Shown here: positions 14,152-20,681 of the stretch, piece by piece
Position numbering within the stretch: the stretch's first letter is position 1
Layout: every line of letters starts with the position of its first letter
DNA from: an uncultured Lachnobacterium sp.
GTDB lineage: Bacteria > Bacillota > Clostridia > Lachnospirales > Lachnospiraceae
Direction of reading: 5' to 3'
DNA: 29,590 nucleotides
Assembly: GCA_937889225.1 (NCBI GenBank)
Contig: CALAST010000035.1
Span: forward strand, 1-29,590
Position numbers and translations under genes: made by a program
The notes under the pieces: model-generated
What the model was told of the DNA's origin: nothing
What the model saw: the letters and a program-made list of their open reading frames with translations, nothing else
Databases searched by the model: none

Positions 14152-15480
14152 TCACTCATCCAAATACAGTTCCCATCCGCTGTAAAGTTCTTCCAATGCC
14201 ACATCCAACTCCACAGTCTGTGCTTGCCATTTCTGCAACACAGAAAGCATTTCATAGTCATAATGGCTGGCAAATTTAGCATCTGTTACATTCGTTTCAA
14301 ATTCATCCAGACTCTCCAATGCGGATTCTCCTATGCACTTCAAAACATAGTCTCCCATCTGATTTAATTGATTTTTGGCACAGCCTTTCTTAAGCGGATA
14401 ACTTACTATGGAGCTGAAAATCGGAATCGTTCCATTTTGAACATCCTGACTTAAAAGCCAGTTTAAGAACATAGTAGCAGTCTCCAAATTTTGACTTGAT
14501 GCCGGAGCAAACGCATATAGTGCCACTTCTACGGTAATTCCGTCTTTTTCATTATACATAGGAACGCAAGCCAAATTGGTACTTGATTCATACCTGCTTA
14601 AATCTGAAGCTGCTGCCGCCAGAACACTTAACGGATTAGACATAGAACAAAGCAACGTATCGCCTCGGCTAATTTTATCCGCATAATAACTGTCATCAGA
14701 AGGAAACTGACTTTTAAGTTCAAAAAATTCCTTCGCCTCAGAAAATGCAGTAACATAATTATCATCCTGCAGTGAAATCAGTTCCTCCTGCCGGTTTACT
14801 ACCGGATAAGAAAGAGCTGTAACAGGAGTATTACAAATACCTGAAAGATTGCCCAGTTCCCGAGCATACGTTTCGGAGAGCAACTTTAGCATTTCCTCTC
14901 GTGTTTTCGCATGTTCGAAAGGAATATTTCCATCCAAATTTACAAGCATCCCTGAACTACTAACTCTAAGAGGCACCAAATACTGCACATCATCCATCTG
15001 CCCTTCTGAAAAAACAGAGGATAAATAATCCGATTCCTCTATCATTTTTAACACACCGGACAAATCTCCAAGAACACCATTTCTCATAAGGTCATAAGGG
15101 TCTTGAACCAAAGCCCCGCCATTAAATTCATCAAACTGACTGATTCCACCACCAATAATATATAGGTCAGCATCTGAACTACCTGCCATCAGGGCAGTAC
15201 GATGCTGTTGTAATACTGCCTCTCGTTCAGCCAAAGAATCCGTATCCACACTAGGCATATAGTTACTGTCATAGTTAATCTTTACCTCCGGAAAAACTTC
15301 TATTTCTACCTGAATATTTGGATATTTCTCCTCAAAAGCACTCATTAAAAGATTTGTTTCTTGAAAGCCCGTTCCATCTACACAAATTTTTAGAGCTTTG
15401 ACCTGGTCATCGTTTTTTGTACAACCACATAAAGCAATCATACTTATCGCAATAACTATGGATAAAAATTTCTTCATCAC
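14152..15480 (-). CDS. Extracellular solute-binding lipoprotein (ABC importer, sugar type)
   Basis: A binding protein of about 440 residues with a lipoprotein signal, MKKFLSIVIAISMIALCGC, where the last cysteine (residue 19 from the ATG) would be lipidated. LKICVDGTGFQETNLLMSAFEEKYPNIQVEIE is the usual first lobe of family 1 (MalE-like) proteins, and AFAPASSQNLETATMFLNWLLS fits the late hinge region. The start is GTG 15480 or, by comparison with the LRR lipoprotein gene, ATG 15477. It leads the two permease genes. The ligand is unknown. Its signal-peptide DNA is nearly the same as that of the upstream lipoprotein gene (2 differences over about 41 nt). Confidence 0.92.
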   Translation of the reverse strand: MMKKFLSIVIAISMIALCGCTKNDDQVKALKICVDGTGFQETNLLMSAFEEKYPNIQVEIEVFPEVKINYDSNYMPSVDTDSLAEREAVLQQHRTALMAGSSDADLYIIGGGISQFDEFNGGALVQDPYDLMRNGVLGDLSGVLKMIEESDYLSSVFSEGQMDDVQYLVPLRVSSSGMLVNLDGNIPFEHAKTREEMLKLLSETYARELGNLSGICNTPVTALSYPVVNRQEELISLQDDNYVTAFSEAKEFFELKSQFPSDDSYYADKISRGDTLLCSMSNPLSVLAAAASDLSRYESSTNLACVPMYNEKDGITVEVALYAFAPASSQNLETATMFLNWLLSQDVQNGTIPIFSSIVSYPLKKGCAKNQLNQMGDYVLKCIGESALESLDEFETNVTDAKFASHYDYEMLSVLQKWQAQTVELDVALEELYSGWELYLDE

Positions 15481-15522
15481 TTTCAGCCCCCTTATTACTT
15501 ATTTGAAAACTTATGGATAATA

Positions 15523-15548
15523 CCTAACAAATAACCCCATTCCTGTTC
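15523..15548 (-). promoter_or_regulatory. Candidate ECF-type promoter of the ABC importer genes
   Basis: On the minus strand GAAC (15545-15548), exactly 16 nt, then GTTAGG (15523-15528). GAAC is a usual core of ECF -35 elements. The same arrangement, GAAC-N16-GCTAGG, occurs upstream of the LRR lipoprotein gene. The predicted start is about 35-40 nt before the ATG. That it is recognised by the ECF factor at 17477-17998 is inference. Confidence 0.45.
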
Positions 15549-15606
15549 ACACAACTAGTAAACAATAAATACTAATACTATCCGAACAGTAACATAAATT
15601 CTTCTT

Positions 15607-16572
15607 TTACCTTAATCCATCACAAATAAATCTTACCTTTGGATACTGTGCTCTAATATCTCCCAAATAATCTGCGGCCATCGTATAGGAAATATCAATC
15701 TGCTTCAAATTCTCCAAACTACTCATTATGAACTCACAATCTTCTTTTGTAAACGAATCCACTCGGGAAAAGTTTAAATGTGTTAGTTTCTCCATTCTGG
15801 AAATTGGTTCAAAGTCCAAATTATCATGTAAATTTTTTGTATACAATCCACAGCCAATATTTAATAATTGTAACGGTAAGTCCACCAACGGTTCCAACGA
15901 CATAATCCCTGTATTAGAGATTGCACAATACCATACATTCGTCAGATTACGCAAAGGTTCCAAATCCAACTCTCCCTCACTAAAACATTGTAGCAGATTA
16001 AGCCGTTCCAACGAAGTCAGTTGTCCTATTTCATCTAATGATTCCAAATATACACTAACAAATTTTAGAACTTTTAAGTTCTTACATGCCGTCAAAGCAG
16101 ATATATCTGTCAATGCATACGTATATATACCATGTGATGCAATAAGCAAATATTGAAGACTATCAAAATGACGTAAATCCTCCAAACTGTTGATAGCAGG
16201 AAGACCACTAGCATCATAATACATTCTGCTTTCTTCATAACAAAAATCCATGTTATCAAAATAATTACGGTTCTCAGGTGGCATTTCCATTATTACATCA
16301 TAATCTGCTCCTCCCCCGGGCGATATGTTTACCAATCGAATATCCCACACATCACTATGATAAATATCCCCTTCTGGTTTGCCCAGCCACATACGTATAT
16401 GGGCTTCCATGCCTTCATCTGCCCACTCAATTACATAATCCTCTCCATGCTCCACCGACAGCACCGGAATATCCAAATCAAGAGTTGTATCTGTTCTTGG
16501 TGGCGGTTGGGCACAAGAAGATAAGAAAAGCATCATACTTATCGCAATAACTATAGATAAAAATTTCCTCAT
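15607..16572 (-). CDS. Leucine-rich-repeat lipoprotein
   Basis: A 321-residue surface lipoprotein. The signal MRKFLSIVIAISMMLFLSSC ends in a lipobox, with the cysteine at residue 20. A charged region of about 110 residues follows, then internalin-like leucine-rich repeats from about residue 130: ISALTACKNLKVLKF, IGQLTSLERLNLLQC, LEPLRNLTNVWYCAI, LEPLVDLPLQLLNIG, ISRMEKLTHLNFSRV, MSSLENLKQIDISY. LRRs of this type bind proteins or glycans. I choose ATG 16572 rather than the TTG at 16581 because AAGGAG lies 9 nt before 16572 and abuts the TTG. It sits between the anti-sigma candidate and the binding protein, suggesting a surface sensor or capture role. Confidence 0.85.
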   Translation of the reverse strand: MRKFLSIVIAISMMLFLSSCAQPPPRTDTTLDLDIPVLSVEHGEDYVIEWADEGMEAHIRMWLGKPEGDIYHSDVWDIRLVNISPGGGADYDVIMEMPPENRNYFDNMDFCYEESRMYYDASGLPAINSLEDLRHFDSLQYLLIASHGIYTYALTDISALTACKNLKVLKFVSVYLESLDEIGQLTSLERLNLLQCFSEGELDLEPLRNLTNVWYCAISNTGIMSLEPLVDLPLQLLNIGCGLYTKNLHDNLDFEPISRMEKLTHLNFSRVDSFTKEDCEFIMSSLENLKQIDISYTMAADYLGDIRAQYPKVRFICDGLR

Positions 16573-16606
16573 ACTTATCAACTCCTTACTTATTTAAAAG
16601 CTTATA

Positions 16607-16637
16607 AGGGCAGTATATGTCAGACATATACTACCCT
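16607..16637. promoter_or_regulatory. 31-bp palindrome overlapping the LRR lipoprotein promoter
   Basis: AGTATATGTC (16612-16621), one central A, then GACATATACT (16623-16632): a perfect 10-bp inverted repeat extended by AGGG/CCCT beyond one mismatch. It covers the proposed -10 box and predicted start, the usual place for a repressor operator. In RNA it would form a strong hairpin in the leader. The importer promoter at 15523 lacks it. Confidence 0.65.
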
Positions 16638-16660
16638 AGCCCTAAATGTTATTCATGTTC
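16635..16660 (-). promoter_or_regulatory. Candidate ECF-type promoter of the LRR lipoprotein gene
   Basis: On the minus strand GAAC (16657-16660), exactly 16 nt, then GCTAGG (16635-16640). The wider context TGTGAACATGAAT matches TGTGAACAGGAAT upstream of the binding-protein gene in 12 of 13 positions. The -10 part overlaps the palindrome by 3 nt. Confidence 0.45.
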
Positions 16661-16683
16661 ACAATCATATACATCCCTCCCCC

Positions 16684-16717
16684 ATTTTTTCGTTCTTAAA
16701 CATAAAAACGAAAAAAT
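16684..16717. terminator. A/T-rich hairpin downstream of the anti-sigma gene
   Basis: ATTTTTTCGTT (16684-16694) pairs with AACGAAAAAAT (16707-16717) around a 12-nt loop, and outer CCC/GGG bases can extend it. The T run lies inside the stem rather than after it, so it is at best an unusual or partial terminator of the sigma/anti-sigma transcript. It sits about 35 nt after the anti-sigma stop. Confidence 0.4.
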
Positions 16718-16751
16718 AAGCGAAAATGGGACACAAAATTAAAAATTTTTT

Positions 16752-17480
16752 TTAATTCGTCAATTCTACCAAAATTACCCCCTCTGCTATGTGCAAAAGT
16801 TCCTCAGCATCAAAGAAACCAATCAAACAAAAATATACCTGTTCTTTTTCATCTAACCATACAATCGCACTGCTTACATTCGGGTCTTGTGAAATATACA
16901 GTTGCCCCTCACATCCATGAACCTGTATCTCACTTATTTCATATTCTGCATCATCTGTTTCAAGCACAAATGACATTCCTTGGTTCATACCGCCAAAATA
17001 CAGCAATAATTCTTTTTCAGGTTCATCTGCTTTTTTGTATACGGCTGTTCGTCTGAGTACCATTGCTTCCGGTTCCATCAGTCCCATAGACTCATAACCT
17101 ATAAACTCATAGCCTTTCGGAATATACGTCAATTTATAATCGGACAATTGCTTTGTATTTTCTTCCTTAAACATAAATATACTATAGTTTTTCAAAATTT
17201 CCTTTGTCCATGACCAAACAGATGCCCTTGCTTCTGCATTGATTCCTAAAAATACGGACACTCCAACAACCAGAGCAAATACTGCTGCCATAGCACACTT
17301 CATACCGGTATAAAAAGACCTCTTACGTTTTTCTTTCTTAGAAAGAATGTTCATTTCCTTTTCAAATTCATGACTGAATTCATGAGGTGGAAGTTCCTTT
17401 GGAATTGTACTAAGTTTGACATCACGTACCTTTGCCGCTGCTTCTCGCAAGGCATCCTCAGAAAAAAATTGTTCTTTCAA
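16752..17480 (-). CDS. DUF4367-type membrane protein, candidate anti-sigma factor
   Basis: A 242-residue single-pass membrane protein. Residues 1-57 are cytoplasmic and charged (DALREAAAKVRDVKLSTIPKE), residues 58-80 form the membrane helix (MAAVFALVVGVSVFLGI), and the rest is outside, starting VWSWTKEILKNY and continuing with the DUF4367 pattern LTYIPKGYEFIG. In Firmicutes such proteins are often encoded directly after ECF sigma genes and taken to be their anti-sigma factors. It starts with TTG, overlapping the sigma stop (TTGA), with GGAGGGG 8 nt upstream, so coupling is tight. No zinc-binding ZAS motif is present. The cytoplasmic helix would hold the sigma factor; the outer domain would sense the signal (inference). 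Confidence 0.8.
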   Translation of the reverse strand: MKEQFFSEDALREAAAKVRDVKLSTIPKELPPHEFSHEFEKEMNILSKKEKRKRSFYTGMKCAMAAVFALVVGVSVFLGINAEARASVWSWTKEILKNYSIFMFKEENTKQLSDYKLTYIPKGYEFIGYESMGLMEPEAMVLRRTAVYKKADEPEKELLLYFGGMNQGMSFVLETDDAEYEISEIQVHGCEGQLYISQDPNVSSAIVWLDEKEQVYFCLIGFFDAEELLHIAEGVILVELTN

Positions 17481-17998
17481 AACTCATTCCCCTCCTTTTC
17501 CATCTGTCTTTTCAAGGCTTCCTTTGCCCGCCCTATCAGTTTGCGAACACCTGACTCCGTAATGCCTAACATCTTTCCGATTTCACGAGTGGAAAAACCA
17601 TTGTCATATTTAAGCAATAATACATCCCGATAGTGCACAGGTAAACATGCCATAGCATCTGCAAGACCATTGTCCCCCGGCAGAGGAATCTCCTTACGAA
17701 AGGTATCCTCGTTTAACTCTGCCTCATTCATTCGATACCGTAACCGAAGAAGGTCAATCGCTTTCCTTTCAACAATAATAACGATATACGACCGTGTTTT
17801 GGGCCATTTGATATCAGAAATTTTTTTTAAATTTTTTATAATCGACAAAAAAGCCTGTTGTACTACATCCTCTGCATCCTGCGAATTATTCAAAATGCGG
17901 TTAGCGGTGTAGAACATCAGGTCTTTATACTCCCGATACAGTAATTCAAACTTTACTTGTTCTTTCGGTGTATCAATCATAGATAAGTAAAGTATCAT
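17477..17998 (-). CDS. ECF-type RNA polymerase sigma factor
   Basis: A 173-residue group IV sigma-70 factor. Region 2 runs about residues 15-82 (LLYREYKDLMFYTANRIL, then DAEDVVQQAFLSIIKNL, the polymerase-binding and -10 recognition part), and region 4 about 112-165 (LPVHYRDVLLLKYDNGFSTREIGKMLGITESGVRKLIGRAKEAL as a helix-turn-helix for the -35). No C-terminal extension. ATG 17998 has GGAGG 9 nt upstream. It leads the cluster and overlaps the anti-sigma candidate by 4 nt. Likely targets are the two GAAC-N16-GYTAGG sites downstream. I see no such site before its own gene, so autoregulation is not evident. Confidence 0.93.
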   Translation of the reverse strand: MILYLSMIDTPKEQVKFELLYREYKDLMFYTANRILNNSQDAEDVVQQAFLSIIKNLKKISDIKWPKTRSYIVIIVERKAIDLLRLRYRMNEAELNEDTFRKEIPLPGDNGLADAMACLPVHYRDVLLLKYDNGFSTREIGKMLGITESGVRKLIGRAKEALKRQMEKEGNEF

Positions 17999-18020
17999 AT
18001 GTAAAATCCTCCATCCGACA

Positions 18021-18036
18021 AGCTATCATAATAGCT
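18021..18036. promoter_or_regulatory. Short inverted repeat just upstream of the sigma factor SD
   Basis: AGCTAT-CATA-ATAGCT, perfect 6-bp arms with a 4-nt loop, ending 11 nt upstream of the GGATGGAGG region. It could be a leader hairpin or an operator. No strong sigma-A promoter was found in 18000-18167. Confidence 0.35.
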
Positions 18037-18167
18037 ATTTTATATCTAAGCAAATACGAACTATCCGCTTAATGAAAAAAGACTTATCGGGAAATAAAAG
18101 ATAAATACAACTTCTAGTGTAATATTGTATTCCTTCCATTTCCTGACAAGCTCTTTTTCTAAATCCC

Positions 18168-18818
18168 CTATTTATCTCTCGACTCAATCAGCAAAAGCAC
18201 TCCTTCTGCTATGCTTATCACAGCTTTTTCTTCCACAATTTCGTTACTAATGCCAAGTGACGAAAAACTAGTTATGGTTGCATTCAAAAGCGGATATTTC
18301 ATTCCTTGCAGCGTCACTCCTTTTGCATCTCCGCAAATCGGCAAAAGGGATACAAAATCGCCAAACTGCTCTTCTTTTAAAATCGTATGCTCTTTTTCAA
18401 TCATTCGTATGCGATTATGAGTATCTACAAGAAAAATACTTACTTGCTCTTTGATACCAATGCCCAGTAAATGCATATTTCCAAGCACATGGTCTAAGCG
18501 TGTTCCGGTTGCTCCTAATATCGTAATCTCTTTTGCACCACGACGAATGGCTTCACGAATCACAAATTCCGTATCGGTATCATCTTTTATCGGATTTAAG
18601 CGAAGCATTTCCACATTTTTCATCTTTGAAAATGCCTCTAAACTTTCAGAGCTTACAGAATCAAAATCTCCTGCAATCACGTTTGGAACAATGCCATTGC
18701 GATGCAAAAAATTCATCCCGGAATCTGCGGCAATCATATAGTCATATGGATGTGTTTTTATCCAATCACAGGCAAATGAATCATCTATCTGTCCACCGGT
18801 TATGATTATAACTTTCAT
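18168..18818 (-). CDS. thiN: Thiamine diphosphokinase
   Basis: A 216-residue enzyme transferring pyrophosphate from ATP to thiamine to give thiamine diphosphate. Family motifs in order are AADSG, GDFDSV, KDDTDTE (the metal and nucleotide-binding acidic cluster) and GATGTRLDH, with the beta-sandwich substrate domain at the C-terminus ending GVLLLIESRDK. Length and order are typical. The nearest SD is AAGGAG about 13 nt from the ATG, longer than usual. It closes the conserved block after rpe, as in B. subtilis. SpoVM, which follows it there, was not found. Confidence 0.95.
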   Translation of the reverse strand: MKVIIITGGQIDDSFACDWIKTHPYDYMIAADSGMNFLHRNGIVPNVIAGDFDSVSSESLEAFSKMKNVEMLRLNPIKDDTDTEFVIREAIRRGAKEITILGATGTRLDHVLGNMHLLGIGIKEQVSIFLVDTHNRIRMIEKEHTILKEEQFGDFVSLLPICGDAKGVTLQGMKYPLLNATITSFSSLGISNEIVEEKAVISIAEGVLLLIESRDK

Positions 18819-18884
18819 TTTACTCTTAACACTCCTTCTTTCCTATACGCTTTGCTTTGTATAGATACTTAAAATACAAACATA

Positions 18885-19598
18885 CTATCCCTTCAAAATT
18901 TCTAAAAAAGAATGTACATTTTCTTCAATATCCCCATTAAAGACTGCACTTCCGGCTACAATAATATTTGCTCCCGCATCCATAATCTGCTCTACATTTT
19001 CAAGTGTTACTCCACCATCTACTTCAATGTCGGCTTTACTTCCTACTCTTTCCACTAATTCTTTCACTTCTTTTATTTTTTCAATCGTATATGGAATGAG
19101 TTTCTGTCCGCCAAATCCCGGATTGACACTCATAATAAGCACCATATCTACTTTTGCAAGAATTGGTGCAATCATACAAACCGGAGTTGCCGGATTAATT
19201 GCAACGCCTACACCTAACCCCTTTTCCTTTATTGCTTCAATCGTTCTATCCAAATGCTTACAAGCTTCGGCATGAACCGTAATGATATCTGCTCCTGCTT
19301 TTGCGAAATCATCAATATAACGAATCGGTTCATCAATCATCAAATGCACATCAAAAATGCGTTCCGTACATTTGCGAATCGACTTCATAATCGGCATCCC
19401 AAATGAAATACTCGGCACAAAACTTCCGTCCATGACATCAATGTGTACATATTGTGCTCCTGCTTTATCTAAAAGTTTTATTTGTTCTCCTAATATACTA
19501 AAATCTGCTGATAAAATGGATGGTGATAAACAATTCATACTATTTTCCAGTTGCTCTCCATTATCAAGAAAATCGAAAAACTCATACGTATCCGCCAA
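18885..19598 (-). CDS. rpe: Ribulose-phosphate 3-epimerase, possibly with a 20-residue N-terminal extension
   Basis: A TIM-barrel enzyme interconverting ribulose 5-phosphate and xylulose 5-phosphate. The core starts MNCLSPSILSADFS at ATG 19538 and carries HIDVMDGSFVPSISFG, VHLMIDEP, HAEAC, MSVNPGFGGQ and IEVDGGV with the metal and phosphate ligands. Family members usually start at this point (about 217 residues here). The frame extends 20 more codons to a TTG at 19598 that has AAAGGAG 10 nt upstream, a better SD than the GGAA before 19538. A 9-bp inverted repeat links the two start regions. Either start could be used; I give the longer span. The neighbours rsgA and thiN match the conserved order. 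Confidence 0.93.
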   Translation of the reverse strand: MADTYEFFDFLDNGEQLENSMNCLSPSILSADFSILGEQIKLLDKAGAQYVHIDVMDGSFVPSISFGMPIMKSIRKCTERIFDVHLMIDEPIRYIDDFAKAGADIITVHAEACKHLDRTIEAIKEKGLGVGVAINPATPVCMIAPILAKVDMVLIMSVNPGFGGQKLIPYTIEKIKEVKELVERVGSKADIEVDGGVTLENVEQIMDAGANIIVAGSAVFNGDIEENVHSFLEILKG

Positions 19599-19607
19599 AG
19601 AGCAACT
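19549..19607 (-). promoter_or_regulatory. Inverted repeat joining the two rpe start regions
   Basis: AGTTGCTCT (19549-19557) and AGAGCAACT (19599-19607) are perfect 9-bp complements 41 nt apart. In the mRNA one arm lies between the AAAGGAG and the TTG at 19598, and the other about 10 nt before the ATG at 19538. Folding would block the upstream start and leave the downstream one exposed. Confidence 0.55.
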
Positions 19608-19774
19608 ACTCCTTTCTTTTGAAAACTTCTATCCTAATATAATATTTCAAATATAATTCCTAAATGTTCTTTGTATAAGCAAATTACGAATACTCACTTA
19701 ATTGTATTTTCGCCTCAAACAAACATCAAGTAAACGGTAATATCTATCATTTTCATACCATTACTTGCATAATA

Positions 19775-20653
19775 TTAATATTTCCGAATCTGCTTAATTT
19801 CTTCATATAACAACACATAGTTGTCATAGCGTACCTTACTGATTTTTCCTTCTTCCAGAGCATCTTTTATTCCGCAATTCGGCTCTTTTATGTGGCTGCA
19901 TCCTCCAAATCTGCAATTTGGCTCAAATGGCACAAATTCCGGATAGCATGTCCATAAATCCTCTTTTTCAAATCCGGGAACATCCATGGAACTAAATCCT
20001 GGTGTATCCATAATATAGGCATCTTCTCCTATTGGAATAATTTCCGAATGTCGTGTTGTATGTTTCCCACGCTCAATCTTTTGGCTGATTGCACCGGTTT
20101 CCATAAATACATTATCCTGCAATTTGTTAATCAAAGAGGACTTTCCTACACCGGAAGGACCTGCTACTGCTGTTGTTTTTCCCTGCAAAAGATTTTTTAA
20201 CATATCCATGTTTTCCTCCTCTTTTGCACTTGTAAAAATCACTTCATAGCCTGCCGGCTTATAAATGTCTTCTAACTCTTTTCTCTTTTCTTCCGTAATC
20301 AAATCACACTTATTAAAACAAATCGTCACGGGTACATGTTGATATTCCATCATGCATAAAAAGCGGTCTAAGAGATTAAAGCTTGGGTCCGGTTTTGCTG
20401 CTGCAAAAATAACCAAAGCCATATCTATATTGGAAACTGCCGGACGAATCAGCTCATTCTTGCGTGGTAGAATCTGCTCTATATTTCCAATTTTCTTTGC
20501 CTCATCAATAATGGCAATCTCTACATTATCGCCTACTAATGGTTTTATTTTTTTATTGCGAAAAACGCCTTTTGCTTTACATTCATAAATTCCGGTTCCT
20601 GCTACGAAAACGTAGTAAGAACCGGAAATTCCTTTTACAATCTTTCCTTGCAT
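19775..20653 (-). CDS. rsgA: Ribosome small-subunit-dependent GTPase RsgA (YloQ/CpgA)
   Basis: A 292-residue circularly permuted GTPase that acts late in 30S maturation. An N-terminal OB domain (about 1-65) is followed by G4 NKCD (114-117), G5 TSAK (141-144), G1 GPSGVGKSS (165-173), G2 around GKHTTRH, and G3 DTPG (216-219), then a zinc knuckle with C247, C252, H254 and C260. The G4-G1-G3 order is the family hallmark. It lies directly downstream of the kinase gene, 28 nt away. In B. subtilis PrkC phosphorylates CpgA, and the shared operon fits that link. Confidence 0.97.
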   Translation of the reverse strand: MQGKIVKGISGSYYVFVAGTGIYECKAKGVFRNKKIKPLVGDNVEIAIIDEAKKIGNIEQILPRKNELIRPAVSNIDMALVIFAAAKPDPSFNLLDRFLCMMEYQHVPVTICFNKCDLITEEKRKELEDIYKPAGYEVIFTSAKEEENMDMLKNLLQGKTTAVAGPSGVGKSSLINKLQDNVFMETGAISQKIERGKHTTRHSEIIPIGEDAYIMDTPGFSSMDVPGFEKEDLWTCYPEFVPFEPNCRFGGCSHIKEPNCGIKDALEEGKISKVRYDNYVLLYEEIKQIRKY

Positions 20654-20681
20654 TGTTTACCTGTTATTGTTCTGAAAATCA

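Noticed and set aside
15728..16156. Plus-strand open frame of 142 codons opposite the LRR lipoprotein gene
   Set aside because: The minus-strand frame has a lipoprotein signal and LRR periodicity, while the plus-strand frame shows no family features.
18000..18167. spoVM gene expected after thiN by comparison with B. subtilis
   Set aside because: No short frame encoding the 26-residue SpoVM pattern was found on either strand.
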